A stretch of DNA of 64,000 nucleotides, taken from Salvia splendens (lineage: Eukaryota; Streptophyta; Magnoliopsida; Lamiales; Lamiaceae). Location: the NCBI RefSeq assembly GCF_004379255.2, contig NC_056039.1, forward strand, positions 27,355,883 through 27,419,882. Direction: 5' to 3'. Shown here piece by piece: positions 10,657 through 22,059 of the stretch (within the stretch, counting starts at the first letter, position 1; each line of letters begins with the position of its first letter). The notes under the pieces are model-generated. The model worked only from the letters and a program-made list of their open reading frames with translations, was not told where the DNA came from and did not search any database. A program made the translations under genes and the position numbers.

Positions 10657-11291
10657 TTTGAAAATCTCTTCAAACTAAACAATTTACATTTCATAAAATG
10701 AATAATTGATCAAGCTTGGGACCAAGGGCCACCTACCAATATACATACATGATACATCCCCTTTCATCACCACATTCTGATACCACAAACCTTACTTCCA
10801 ACAATGCCATCCAAAAAACACAAGCCCAAGAAATCATCCATCACTAACACACCGCAGCCGATGCCGTATCGCTCTCAACAACAGTGTCCTTGGACGGAGC
10901 TTCTCTCAACTAACATCACCGCCGCACACAATCCGTGGCGCACCAACGCAGCTCCGCTCCCGCTGTCACCAAATCACGGCTACCACCACCAACATCAACA
11001 CGATGCGACGCCCATCACAACCAACCGCCCCAACTCTGCCACGTCGCCAGTGCCTGCATCAGCGCCGCCCCAAATCGAAGGAGATTTGATCGCAGATTTG
11101 GAAGGAGAAAGAAAGGAAATCACGTAAATTTGAATTTGATAATGTAATTTCCAAAAATACCCTTGGCCTATTTTATATTATTAAAATAAATAATATTTGT
11201 TCCATTAAGATGTGTGGCTGAGATTTGTTCTCTAGTTATACACTTAAGATTAGTTATATCTTGATCACTCCCCTATATATATATATATATA

Positions 11292-11611
11292 GGGTAGTGT
11301 TAAACTCCTTTTCTCCCCTTAGATTTAAGTTCCTTCTAAATCTGGACCGTTAGATCTCATTCATCAACGGTCCAGATGATCTGCATTATTACACTATAAT
11401 GGTGCATTATTAGTCGGTGTGCATTATTCAATTGAAAATCTGCATTATTACACTATAATGGTGCATTATTAGTCGGTGTGCATTATTGAACTGAAAATCT
11501 GCATTATTAAATGACACGTGGCATCAATCTAACCGTCGGATGACAAAATCGTGGGGCTGAGATCAAGAAGGAAATAGGAGAAAATATGGAAAAAGGATTT
11601 GAATACAATCC
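11292..11611. mobile_element. (TA)n-bounded element B, small type
   Basis: Left end GGGTAGTGTTAAACTCCTTT; right end 'aaaaggatttgaatacaatcc', an imperfect inverse of the left. (TA)n lies on both sides. The interior has a tandem duplication of about 60 bp built on 'ctgcattattacactataat' and the segment 'acacgtggcatcaatctaacc'. Element F (19286-19575) is a close relative. Confidence 0.7.
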
Positions 11612-11643
<32 letters not shown>

Positions 11644-12339
11644 TGTTAATCTCCTTTTCTCCCCTTAGATTTAAGTTCCTTCTTCATTTGGAGCGTTAGA
11701 TTAGATGGATGGACGATCCGGATTAGAAGCATAGTTAGGATTCCGTCGGTGCATTATTTGGTGCATTTCGTGCATCATAGGGGTTAATTAGTAAATGTAT
11801 ATTCTCAATACCTCCCAAAAACAGCATGTGCGAGATTTTAGCAGAGTACCACGACCTTCCATTTACTCTACACATTTGTCACTCCAAACGTATCTACTCT
11901 CAATCTCTCTACCCGCTTCATCTCCCCAATCTCTATCCCATTTCAAAACCCTAGCCGCCTATTCAAGGTACCGGCCATCTCAACGGACCTTCGAAAGTCG
12001 TCAGATTCCCGGTTCAACAACCCTCCCATTTTGCACAAGCATTTTCTGCGGTCGACGAGGAGGTACGGCTTGTCGAAGATTAATTTCTGGGTTTAATTTC
12101 TGGGTTTCAGCAAACTTTTCTCCCCGATTTTCGACCCTACCTCACCACACAAACGACGATTCACCCATTTTTGCCCATAAATGAGGATATTTTCAAAATG
12201 GGATTTCTTCTAGATTATGGTTAAAAATTGTTTAGTTACCCATTATGTAGATGAAATCTGATAGGGTTCTGATTTTTTGGTTCGTCTCCCAGATTTATCA
12301 CGACGAAAAGAGGACGTCCTTCCACTTCACAACCATCCC

Positions 12340-13680
12340 AGCCTGAAGGTGAGCATTCAATTTCATTTGCATGTCCAATTCCTGGAATAATTGGCTGCTT
12401 CTGTACATGAAGTATTGGGCGAATGCAAAATTCATGGCCGCATTATTTAACTGAATCTGTACATTATTTACATATTTGTATGCATTAATTATCATGTTTT
12501 AGGCATTATAGGCCTGCTGTTGTACATGAGACAATGAGTGAATGCAGTAGTTGTATGTTCGTTTCTTGATTGAATCTGTACATTATGTAGCTATTTCTAT
12601 GCATTATTTAGCATGGTTTAGCCATTATGTGACTTGTGTTGTACATGGGTCAAAGAGTGAATGCAATATTTGTATGTTCATTACTTGATCGAATCTGTAC
12701 ATTATGTAGCTATTTCTATGCATTCTTTATCCTATTTTATGCATCATTTGACTGCTGTTGTATATGAGTCTAAGAGTGACTGCAGTATTTACATGTTCAT
12801 TACTTGAGTGAGTCGGTTCATTATTTGGCTATTTGAACGCATTATTTATCTTGTTTTATGCATCATGTGACTGCTGTTGTACATGAGTCAAAGAGTGAAT
12901 GGAATATTTGTATGTTCATTACTTGATCGGATCTGTACATTATTTAGTTATTTTAGTGCATTATTTATCATGGTTTATGCTTTATGTGACTGTTGTTGGA
13001 CATGAGACAATGAGTGATTGCAATATTCATGGTGCATTTGTTGATTTATTCTGAACATTATTTGATTATTAAAATGCATTGTGTATCAGTTTTTATGCAT
13101 TATTTTGATGCTTATGTACAAGGGTGTATAAGTGAATGCAGTATAACTGTCGACATTATTTTATTCAGTCTATACATTATGTAACTAATTGTATGTTATT
13201 ATTCTATATGTTGTACAACATCAAAGCAGCTAAGATTGGACATCGACGAGGCGGTCGATGATATACTGCCAGTAGGAATTGCCCATAAATTCCGGGAGTG
13301 ATTATCAGAGGCCGGGACTAGTACAGCTCCGGAAGAGACCGAGGATAGGAAACCAAGGGGTAGGAACGTCGACCATCTGTATTGTTGACGAACTCCTACA
13401 GAGTTTCTGAATTGTATAAAGAGTTTAACTCCACGGCAGAAGATAGCCGTCACGGAACTTGTACATGAGTCTAAGAGTGAATGCAATATTTGTACATTAT
13501 TTAGCTATTTCTATGCATTATTTATCCTGTTTTATGCATCATTTGACTGCTGTTGTACATTACTTAAGAATGAATGCAATATTTGTATGTTCATTATTTG
13601 AGTGATTTTGTACATTATTTGGCTATTTGAATGCATTATTTATCCTGTTTAATGCATCGATTGGTTGCTGTCGTACATAC
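12340..13680. repeat. Degenerate tandem array of 110-120-bp units in element C
   Basis: Recurring blocks contain 'ctgctgttgtacatgag', 'gagtgaatgcaatatttgta', 'gttcattacttga' and 'ctgtacattatttagctatt'. At least eight diverged copies are recognisable. A non-repeat island (13210-13470) interrupts them. Confidence 0.8.
13210..13470 (+). pseudogene. Coding-like island in element C, possible captured fragment
   Basis: GC-richer than the array around it. Translations include LRLDIDEAVDDILPVGIAHKF and, after stops and a frame change, PTEFLNCIKSLTPRQKIAV. The latter loosely recalls short segments seen in plant transposon-borne ULP1-family proteins, from memory only. It contains several stops. The identity is not established; the reason to list it is the clear change in composition and loss of the tandem repeat. 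Confidence 0.3.
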
Positions 13681-14650
13681 TAAACCCTAGCCCCTAGGCT
13701 TGTTAAACCCCTAGGGAAAACAAGAAACATGCGCCAAACATCGAAACACGGCACACCTTAAATTAAACGGGTCAGGATAAATGTTCATTACATATCACAA
13801 AAAATGCATTACAGAAACTAAACTACGCATTATACTACACTAAAATGTACATTATGTATATCTGCTTTAAAAAATACCTACGCGCTATGCATGTGCAATC
13901 CGAGATGAATTACTGCAGCTCGTGTATTTGGACAACATTTTTTAGACTTAAAACATACTACACCCTAGCCCCTGGGCTTGTTAAACCCTTAGGGAAAACA
14001 AGGAACGTGCGCCAAACATCGAAACAAGACACAACTTAAATGAAACGGTGCTGGATAAATGTTCATTACATATCACAAGTAATGCATTACAGAAACTAAA
14101 ACTACGCATTACACTATATAATATGTACATTATGTATATCTGTTTTAAAATATACCTACGCTTTATGCATGTGCAACCCAGACGAATTACTCCAGCTCGT
14201 GTATTTGGACAACGTTTTTAAGACTTAGAACATACTACACCCTAGCCCGTAGACTTGTCAAACCCTTAGGGAAAACAAGAAACGTTCGCCAAACAACGGC
14301 ACACGGCACAACTTAAATTAAATGGGTTAGGATAAATGTGCATTACACATCACAAATAATGCATTATATAATATAAACTACGCATTATACTATACAAAAT
14401 ATACATTATGTGCAACCACAGACGAATAACTGCAGCTCGTGTATTTTGACAACGTTTTTTAGACTTAGAACATACTACACCATAGCCCCTAGGCTTGTTA
14501 AGCCCTTAGGGAAAATAAGAAAACTGCGCCAAACATCGAAACACGACACAACTTAAATTAAACGCATCAGTATAAATGTTCATTACATATCACAAATAAT
14601 GCATTACAGAAACTAAACTACGCATTATACTATACAATTTGTACATTATG
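13676..14650. repeat. Tandem array of about 280-bp units in element C
   Basis: Four units, each starting near 'aaaccctagcccctaggctt' and including 'gcgccaaacatcgaaacac', 'aaatgttcattacatatcac' and 'actacgcattatactataca'. The copies begin near 13682, 13962, 14242 and 14481. The third and fourth carry internal deletions. Confidence 0.85.
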
Positions 14651-14905
14651 TGGGTCGACGACCGAGTTCACGTTCACCAGCACTTCAAAGTTCCCGAGTC
14701 GAACAATTCAACTCACCAGCGCAACCTCTTCTACCGCCGCGTTTGGCTCTACCTCACCTCCCTCCCGTCGCTCGAGGACTCCGATTTCACCAACCTCTGC
14801 GTCGGTAAAAAATCAAACGACATTATTTTATCGCTCGACGACAAACAGACGATCAACGATGATTTCCTCGGCGCAAGAGTCTCGTGCCTGAATCGCTGTA
14901 ACCCC
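14650..14905 (+). pseudogene. Captured fragment of a BCS1-like AAA-ATPase gene
   Basis: The translation contains HVHQHFKVPE, LFYRRVWLYLTSLPSLEDSDF, LCVGKKSNDIILSLDD and NDDFLGARVS. This order resembles the N-terminal AAA-associated region of plant AAA-ATPases of the At2g46620/ASD group (recognised from family knowledge, not by search). Only about 85 residues are present. The P-loop, Walker B and C-terminal parts are missing. It is joined directly to the tandem array of element C on the left, and its right edge is duplicated at 15012, so it is a captured piece with no expected ATPase function. Confidence 0.65.
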
Positions 14906-15170
14906 AGACGAATTTCCTGCTAAACAACATTTCGGATCAGCGATTGATCTGAAAATAATTTACAAAATAAAACGTGGAGAAATGGAGAAGGAATGAAACA
15001 AAATCTTATCTACGACGATTTCCTCGGCGCAAGAGTCTCGTGGCTGAATCGCTGCAACCCCAGACGAATTTCCTGCTAAACAATGTTTCGGATCGGCGAC
15101 TGATCTGAAAATAATATACAAAAAAAACGTGGAGTAATGGAGAATGAATGAAACGAAATCTGAACATAAT
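14857..15170. repeat. Direct duplication of about 155 bp at the edge of the AAA-ATPase fragment
   Basis: 14857-15011 and 15012-15170 both begin 'gatttcctcggcgcaagagt' and run through 'ccccagacgaatttcctgct' and 'gatctgaaaataat' to 'gaatgaaac', with a few substitutions. Confidence 0.85.
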
Positions 15171-15396
15171 TTGGTGAAAACCGCAGACGGAGGAAATTAT
15201 GGACCATCCATAACCAACTAAATTAGTGCATCTCTATTTTGCCCTTTTCACTTTAAAATATGATTAAATTTAATAAATTCAGCCAATGATTTAAACCATT
15301 GGATTAGGATAAATCAATGCATAAGATTAAGAGGAGAAATGAGGAACTATAGGAAAAGGATTTGAATACAACTATATATATATATATATATATATA

Positions 15397-15677
15397 GGAA
15401 AATGATCAATACAAAACTTGATCTCAATACAAAATCCAGACCAAATCCTGACCATGAGATTTGACAATCCAATGGTCAATAACTAAACAAAAACACGGAG
15501 GGTCATTGTAAAGCAGTTTTAGGTCATATTATAAACTTTGGGTTTGAGGTCATGTTAAGATCATTTCATGTCATCCTTACTATAATGACGTAAAAATAAG
15601 CTTACAATGACTAAAAAATGACTTTTGTATGCTTGGTTCTGCATTTTTGTATTAAGAATGGTTTTTCATAGATCAAA

Positions 15678-15681
<4 letters not shown>
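15397..15681. mobile_element. (TA)n-bounded element D, small type
   Basis: Starts GGAAAATGATCAATACAAAA and ends 'catagatcaaaaccc', with (TA)n on both sides. The left end resembles that of element E (AGTGATCAATG). It is only 285 bp and has no coding capacity. Confidence 0.55.
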
Positions 15682-15733
<52 letters not shown>

Positions 15734-15739
15734 TATATA
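15682..15739. repeat. (TA)n microsatellite between elements D and E
   Basis: TA repeats with a single TG interruption at about 15715. Forms the shared border of the two neighbouring elements. Confidence 0.95.
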
Positions 15740-16481
15740 GGGAAGTGATCAATGTCGAACCAATTTTAAAGACCGAACTAGAGACCAAATCTCATCCATC
15801 CATTAATCACATCTAATGGTTATTAACAATTACACATTATCTTATTTTTTTATTTAATTAAATTGACACAAGGGTAGATTTGGAAGACAAAAAATGATGC
15901 AGTTACGTGAATACACTTCTTCCTCCATTCCCAAATCCAATCCACTTCTCTCTCTCTCTACGTTTCTCTCTCACCGGTCTCCGGCTGGCCGGCTCCAACT
16001 ACCTACCGTGCGGCCTCCCCCAACCCACTGCATTGGAGTTGAGGAAGAAGCACCACACAGCGGAGTGGATCTCCGATCTGGTGGAGATGGAGAAGCTCTC
16101 CGACTACACGTGGAACGGGGCATACACAACAAATCGTCGATGTGATCTGCCGATATTTTCTCTTGTTAATATCTATTTTCTTATCTCAATCTTCCTCAAA
16201 TCGTGTTGCAATCATCATCTAATCGTGATTCATCTCTGAATAAAAAGCTGGAGATATCTACCCAACGAAGCCGGACGTGAAGAATTCCGATTACTTCGTG
16301 AGATCAGAATTCCGATTACTTCTTAAGCTTACCTTCAGAATCTCATGGAGAATTCCGATGTTGATGGATATTTTTTCGAGTTTTTCATGCATGTAGTATA
16401 AACAGATGTATGATGAAGTAACAGTTTGGCTGAATGAAGTAATCCGCAGGTCAAATGAAGTAACGTGAACTTTATTGTGTT

Positions 16482-16695
16482 GAGATTTATGTAGTCAACG
16501 ACAAGTTCTCGAAGAACTGGACTGTGTCATACTCCACATCTTTTGATTCATATGCATGTATTTGTAAGATGTTTGGGAGGATTGGGCTTGTATGCAGTTA
16601 CATCTTTTGGGTCTTGAGAAACAAAAAAATGAAATTAATCCCTAATGAGTTACACGGAGGACGTTGGTTGAAGTCTAAATTTTCAAGGCTGTGCA
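16482..16695 (+). pseudogene. FAR1/FRS-type SWIM zinc-finger remnant
   Basis: Translation reads EIYVVNDKFSKNWTVSYS, then CICKMFGRIGLVCSYIFWVL and IPNELHGGRWLK. This is the pattern of the SWIM finger (CxC ... CxH) followed by the 'IP...RW' tail of plant FAR1-related proteins, which descend from Mutator-like transposases. The expected His of the finger is Tyr here (CSY), so zinc binding would be impaired. The N-terminal DNA-binding and MULE catalytic domains are not visible nearby. Confidence 0.6.
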
Positions 16696-16720
16696 TTGTG
16701 GGTTTGATGATGATAAGCTA

Positions 16721-17235
16721 GTTGTTTTATTACTTTATTCGGATATTTCTGTTCTTCATTCCCTTACTTCTATACTTCAGACCTGTAGTTTCTCACTTCA
16801 TTTACATTTTAAATTTGAATTTGTTAAAACTTTTTGCAAGCTTAAAGAGAATAGACTGAAGTGTTTTTATAATGACTTAATTTTTCTTTATTATAATGTT
16901 TTTCTTAGTCTTACTTTGATATATTTTCCATTTGTCATTCAATTATCAATAATCAATAGATCTCAAAAATGAAATAAGATCTCTGAAATGAACTAAATAT
17001 GGTACCCAATGCAGTATTACAGGCTAATACTGAACAACATTTAAAGAGGAAAATCCGATGTTGAGGCTGGTTGTTCTATTTAGTTCAAGTAGTTATGTTC
17101 CAAATTTACTTCATTCGGATAATTATGTTCTTCATTCCCTTACTTCTGTACTTCAATCATGTAGTGTCTTACTTCATTTACATTTTGAATTTGAATTTGT
17201 TTAGACTTTTTGCAAGCTTAAAGAGAATAGACAAA
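16721..17235. repeat. Diverged direct duplication in element E
   Basis: 16721-16860 and 17063-17235 share 'ctagttgttttattactt/tagttcaagtagttatg' starts, 'gttcttcattcccttacttc' and 'gaatttgtt...actttttgcaagcttaaaga'. They are separated by about 200 bp of AT-rich sequence. Confidence 0.7.
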
Positions 17236-17448
17236 ATATATAGTAGGAGTAGATTATTAATCTTACTTTATATTTTCCATTTCTCAATAGATCTTTGAAA
17301 TGAACTAAGATTTCTGAAATGAACTAAATCTGTTACCCAATGCAGTATTATAGACTAATAATGAACAATATTAGAAAGTGTGGTACTTTATTTCAAAATG
17401 GCTCATAACAGATGTATGTCGAATACAAAACTTGATCTACTAAAATCA

Positions 17449-17874
17449 TCATTTCTTCTTTATATACGCTGCAATCATTTTCTCAACATCAATTTCAATG
17501 TGTTTGCTTTTCTCTTCGTAATACGCCGCTGTAACATTTTTGTTGTTAAAGCTCTCGTGGCTGTTTTGGGCTAACATCAGCGCCGAACAATATTTGGCCC
17601 TCAAGCTCTGCAGCACCCCCGAACTTGATTTCTTCAAGCCACAGTTCCAGCAACCTTCACGCTCACCCTTGTACGTTTTCATATGTGGCATCAGAAATAC
17701 TCCACAGTCTTCAACGTTATCAACTGTCCTCCATGGCATATTCAATCTCTGCATTTTGGAGTTGGACACGATCTTACAATATGCGTGGAGACCATTCTTG
17801 GCGAGGAAGTGACAAAAGTATGATCTCTGTATGTACAAAACAAATACATGCCATTTATAGTTGTGTGTATTCAT
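17449..17874 (-). pseudogene. ULP1-like cysteine protease (C48) C-terminal remnant
   Basis: A 141-codon frame on the minus strand. It contains 'NMPWRTVDNVEDCGVFLM' (about residues 44-61), which matches the active-site Cys block of C48/ULP1 SUMO-protease-like proteins (DCGVF), followed by a CWNCGL motif and a charged tail ending in KKK. The His and Asp blocks that should lie upstream are absent, so only the C-terminal third remains. Plant MULEs frequently carry such ULP1-like genes (for example Kaonashi elements of Arabidopsis). The frame is antisense to the FAR1-type remnant. No function is expected, though the frame itself is still open. Confidence 0.6.
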
Positions 17875-18059
17875 ATGTATGTGCTATAAAATTTAATCAT
17901 AAGAGAAGAATACGAATCAATGTTTCTGGAATGTGACAATAATTTATTGTGAGGTCATTGTCATCCCCGTTTGCAGAATTGTCTATTACAACAATAGCGT
18001 TTCTCTTGAAGCAAAAACAAACAACATAATAATGTTGATTTGCACATATGGGGAAGAAC

Positions 18060-18270
18060 ACCTATTGAATGAAGTAACAAGCAACATGAATGAAGTAATA
18101 AAGTATAAGAATGAAGTACTATGAACAATCTGAAAATTGAAGTAACAGGAAACATGATTGAAGTAATATAGTGTACGAATGAAGTAACATGCAACATGAA
18201 TGAAGTAATAAAGTGTACGAATGAAGTACTATGAACAATCTGAAAAATGAAGTAACAAGAAACATGATGA
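18060..18270. repeat. Tandem 'atgaatgaagtaa' repeats in element E
   Basis: Composite units of about 55-60 bp: 'gaagtaacaagcaacatgaa', 'tgaagtaataaagt', 'gaatgaagtactatgaacaa' and 'tctgaaaa'. They recur three times with small changes. Confidence 0.8.
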
Positions 18271-19210
18271 AGACATAAATCAGACTTGAGGTAATACTAA
18301 TGATGTTGCGAATTAGCCACCAGCAAACGATTATATTTCACCCCTAATTGAACTTGTTACCCACTGATTGATGAACTAATTACTCAAAAATCAGAAACCA
18401 AAGTAAGAAAGTATGAAGTAAAGTAGAATTTTGAAAAATATAAAACTTCAATACAGTGTATTACATGAGACATAACGTTTTGCCGGAACACAATCGGCGT
18501 CCATCTGAAATAGTAAATCGAAGCAATTTTAGCCATAGACTTCAAAATAGGAAGTTCAGAAAAACAATATAATATAAACCTTCATCTTCCATTGATGAAT
18601 TTCTGGTGTCAACTATTTCAAATCGCGTGGAGATGTGGACGTCGGCTGATAGGATGGAGATGCTGAGATCGACGGATATAGATGCTGAATCCGTGGTTAA
18701 TCAACGACTATCGATCGACGACTTTTGTGTGTCAACCATTTTGAATCTGTGGTTAATCGACTTGAATCAACTTGAGATGTCGTCGATTGTAGAACAAGAA
18801 GTTGTGGAGTCGTCGATTTTGATAGAGAATCAGCGTTTGAGCGTCGATTTGCAGTAGAAGTGAGAGTTGATTTGGAGAAGAAGATGAGCGTCGCTTTGAA
18901 GAAGAAGATTCGCCGCTTTGTGGAAGAAAATTCATCGATTTGTAGAAGAATTCTTTGATTTGGAGAAGAAGAGAACGAGAGAGATGAGAAAGAAGATGAG
19001 CGGCGTGAATGAGGAGAAGCAGCATGGAATTTTTTTTAGCCCAGATGTAATTTGACCGAAATACCCCTGATTTGAAGTATATTGCTTACATAATGAAGTA
19101 GCGAAATTCATGAGACATGGTTTAGTCTCATCCATTCAAATCTAGATCTAAGGGCCCTAATTTGGTCTCTAGTTCGGTCTTTAAGAGTGGAAATGTGAAT
19201 AATAGGACTC

Positions 19211-19212
19211 TA

Positions 19213-19285
<73 letters not shown>
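19211..19285. repeat. (TA)n microsatellite between elements E and F
   Basis: TA repeats with one CA interruption near 19231, the longest tract of the array. Confidence 0.95.
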
Positions 19286-19287
<2 letters not shown>

Positions 19288-19575
19288 GTGTGTTAAAGTC
19301 CTTCGCAGCTTTTCAGTCCAAGCTTCTTTTTAATCACAACCCTTGGATCCTTACACTATAATGGTGCATTATTAGTCGATGTGCATTATTCAACTGAAAA
19401 TCTGCATTATTACACTATAATTGTGCATTATTAGTCAGTGTGCATTATTCAACTAAAAATCTGCATTATTAAATGACATGTGGCATCAATCTAACCGTCG
19501 GATGACAAAATCGTAGGACTGAGATTAAAAAGAACAATAGAACAAAAGATAAAAAAGGAAATGAATACATCCCTC
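19286..19575. mobile_element. (TA)n-bounded element F, relative of element B
   Basis: Starts GGGTGTGTTAAAGTCCTTCG and ends 'aaaggaaatgaatacatccc'. Internally it shares with B the duplicated 'gcattattacactataat' block, 'atgacatgtggcatcaatct' and 'aaccgtcggatgacaaaatc'. (TA)n on both sides. Confidence 0.7.
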
Positions 19576-19694
19576 TATATATATATATTAAAAAAATGAT
19601 AGATTGAATTTGGTAAACAGAGAGAGTTCAATAAGTCAAATTTGGAGATTTCTCTCGATGATTGATATTTGTTTCAATTTAAGTTTATTTTATA

Positions 19695-19945
19695 CTCCCT
19701 CCGTCCTGCAATAGGAGTCACATTTGGTGTGGGCACGCGTTATAAGAAATATAAAGAATAGTGGATTAGAAAAGTTAGTGGAATGTGTAATCCACTTTTT
19801 TATATTGATTTTGTAGTAGAATGTGAGTGAAATGAGTTAGTGGAATGTGAGACCTATTTACCATTTATGGTAAAAGGAAATGTGATTTTTATTGTGGGAC
19901 TAACCGAAATGGTAAAATGTGACTCTTATTATGGGACAGAGGGAG
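19695..19945. mobile_element. Stowaway MITE
   Basis: CTCCCTCCGTCC at the left and GGACAGAGGGAG at the right, each flanked by TA. The interior has the usual 'gtgggactaaccgaaatggt' type sequence. Confidence 0.85.
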
Positions 19946-21228
19946 TATTATAATGTCGACCATTAGAATCTGAATTGTTGATAGAACTTGAATTAAGACT
20001 CCGAAAATAGCTTCTATAAGCATGGGTGAATTAAGTTTGAGGATTTTTGGATTGATTAAGTGCTAAATTGGATTGGAATTATGTACTGTATTTTACATTT
20101 GAATCTAATAGTTTGATTTGTTCATTTGTTTTAAAGTTTAAATGGTTGAAGATGCCGAGACGGTTGGAGAGAATGTTGATTATGAATTGAAATTTATCGA
20201 GTTTAGTTGTTGAGCTAGCTATAGGTTTACGTCGCCAGCATATAATTATGAATTAAACTAATGAATTTATGGAAATGAAACTTAAGACATTATGTTTGAA
20301 ATGGATGAAAATATTAATGATTTGGGAATTTGGAAATGCCCCTCAAACTTATATATTCTATAGGGTTAATTGTGATCGATTGCTAAATAATTAAGAATCT
20401 CAAATCAAGACCAATTCTTAGTCATTATATTAGGATATTCAGTGGTTGAAATAATGAAAAATGGATTATGTTTAATGAAATACGTAATGTTAGATTGGAA
20501 TTCCTAAAATATTAATGAATTTAGATTAAATATGCTCTCAAGAGGTTTATGGGAAAAATAGGAAAAATAAATAGAGAATAATTAACATGAAATGTGATTA
20601 ATATTTTTTAAGAGACGTGTCGTGATATTTTTCCTGAGTTTAGGGACCCAAAACATGCCGATCTTATTTTTCAAGGACCAATTTTAAAATTCACTCTTAT
20701 TTAAAAAAATTAAAAATAATTTTGAACGCTGGTATGTTGGATATGTATTGATTAAGTTTAGTTTATCTTTTTATCATGTTAGATTTTGGACTGGCACTTT
20801 GCACAGCAAATTTTAACCTAGATTCTACATGATAGTTTTTGATCAATGTACGAATGAATTGCACAATAATCAGTTTTGTTAGCTTTAGCTCTTTTCAGCC
20901 ACCTGCCACGTGCATTACTTTTTAGGAGCTAAATTTCATTTATAATGCATTTTACCTATAGTATTAGAGATTTAATATGCCCCCGTCTATGCAACTTTTT
21001 AATTTTGAATTTTTTTTATTTTTGATAAAGTGGAACTCATTCTTAACTAATATTAATATTTTTATTATTTTTTTTAATTTTATCAATTATGCAATAAAAT
21101 TTATACCCAACTAAAATTGTATATTTTCGTGGAACGAGAACGAAAGAAGTATGAGTTAAACTTTTTTTTAATATGTACAGCTTACATTTTATGAAGTTGG
21201 CGGCAAAAGTGAGCTGACCAAAGTTATG
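19946..21228. other. Intergenic, AT-rich, no gene seen
   Basis: No frame above background, no bounded repeat and no RNA gene was recognised in this 1.3-kb stretch. Confidence 0.55.
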
Positions 21229-21236
21229 GTACTATA

Positions 21237-22059
21237 CAGGGACGGAGACAGTGTTTGCCAAGCCACCGCTCTAGCGGGGGCTTGGCCGGCGCAGGATCCA
21301 TTACCCATGGCTGCCCCTGTTCAGATGCCATTTCTATTGTAGATTTGTAGAGAGGAATTTAATATTTAATATTGAAATATGTAATTTTTGTTGTAATTTG
21401 AGAAAAAAGAGAAGAATAATTAATAAAATCACTTGAAAATTGATGGATTGCATCGGCGAAGAAGAAACAAAAGAAAACAGTTTTCATAGAAGGAGGAAGA
21501 AGAAGATACGACGCGTTTAATTATTAAGTTCCAGTTAATTGGGCTTTTTTAAATGGGTTTGGGCTTTAAATGGGTTTGATTAATTGAATTTATTGAGATT
21601 ATTATTTATTTTGTTTAAATAATTGTACCACTTAAATGGCTTCATTTAATTACTGTGCCGTTGAAATTAATTGGATTCACTTAAAATTATACTGCAATAT
21701 ACTCTACAACTTAACAAAACAATTATTAGATTAACTCGTTTGATTACATAAAATGATAAAATCAAATTAAAAGATACTAACAAATTACAACAACTAAATT
21801 AACAGTACTAGTTTTTATTATAATACATCTTTTGATACATGTATTTTGATTATAATAAAATATTAGTTTTTCAAAATGACAAAATCTGATTGCATATTTA
21901 TATTTTTTGGTTCGATTTAATTTTTAAATTGGACAAAACAACATACTGAATTATATTAAATTACCTTTTAATAATAATAATATTATTATTATATTAAATA
22001 TTTTATTTTTTAAATTAAATTCCAGCACCGGCTAATTTGTTTTTCTGGTTCCGTCCCTG
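21237..22059. mobile_element. Non-autonomous hAT element
   Basis: Terminal inverted repeat CAGGGACGGA at both ends (the right reads TCCGTCCCTG). The 8-bp duplication GTACTATA is perfect (21229-21236 and 22060-22067), diagnostic for the hAT superfamily. 823 bp, no transposase. A CG-rich hairpin-like segment follows the left end (21260-21300). The element at 62306-62711 has the same ends. Confidence 0.9.

Larger units (their letters stand above)
9129..11273. mobile_element. (TA)n-bounded element A (MULE-like?), carrying an ATPD fragment
   Basis: Both ends share an inverted motif: left 'ataactagagaacaaat' near 9160, right the reverse complement 'atttgttctctagttat' near 11222-11238. The outer bases resemble each other (AGTGATC on both ends when read inward). 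(TA)n flanks both sides. The interior holds a truncated ATP synthase delta gene piece (9353-9595) and a 22-bp-based minisatellite (9875-10656). No transposase was found, so it is non-autonomous. Class is inferred only: gene capture and related ends in element E suggest Mutator-like ancestry. Confidence 0.6.
11638..15372. mobile_element. (TA)n-bounded element C, 3.7 kb, with tandem repeats and captured gene pieces
   Basis: Same end type as B: left GGGTAGTGTTAATCTCCTTT, right 'aggaaaaggatttgaataca'. In order it holds a 5'-UTR-like pyrimidine-rich region and weak frame (11795-12184), a degenerate array of 110-120-bp units rich in 'gcattattta' (12340-13680), a short coding-like island (13210-13470), four units of about 280 bp (13676-14640), an AAA-ATPase fragment (14650-14905) and a 155-bp duplication (14857-15170). 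No transposase was recognised. It looks like an expanded, gene-capturing relative of B and F. Confidence 0.65.
15740..19210. mobile_element. (TA)n-bounded element E, 3.5 kb, with FAR1- and ULP1-type gene remnants
   Basis: Terminal inverted sequence: left 'ttaaagaccgaactagagac' near 15767; the right end near 19165-19185 has the same motif in reverse ('gtctctagttcggtctttaa'). (TA)n lies outside both ends. The interior carries a 5' coding-like segment (15900-16240), a FAR1-type SWIM finger remnant on the plus strand (16482-16695), a direct duplication (16721-17235), a ULP1-type protease remnant on the minus strand (17449-17874), 'gaagtaa' repeats (16400-16480, 18060-18270) and a GAAGAAGA-rich end. 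FAR1-related transposases and ULP1 genes are both known companions of Mutator-like elements, so a decayed MULE is the best guess. Confidence 0.65.

Noticed and set aside
10804..11127. 107-codon proline/serine-rich frame in element A
   Set aside because: No recognisable domain, biased composition and a location inside a non-autonomous element. It could be transcribed, but nothing supports a gene.
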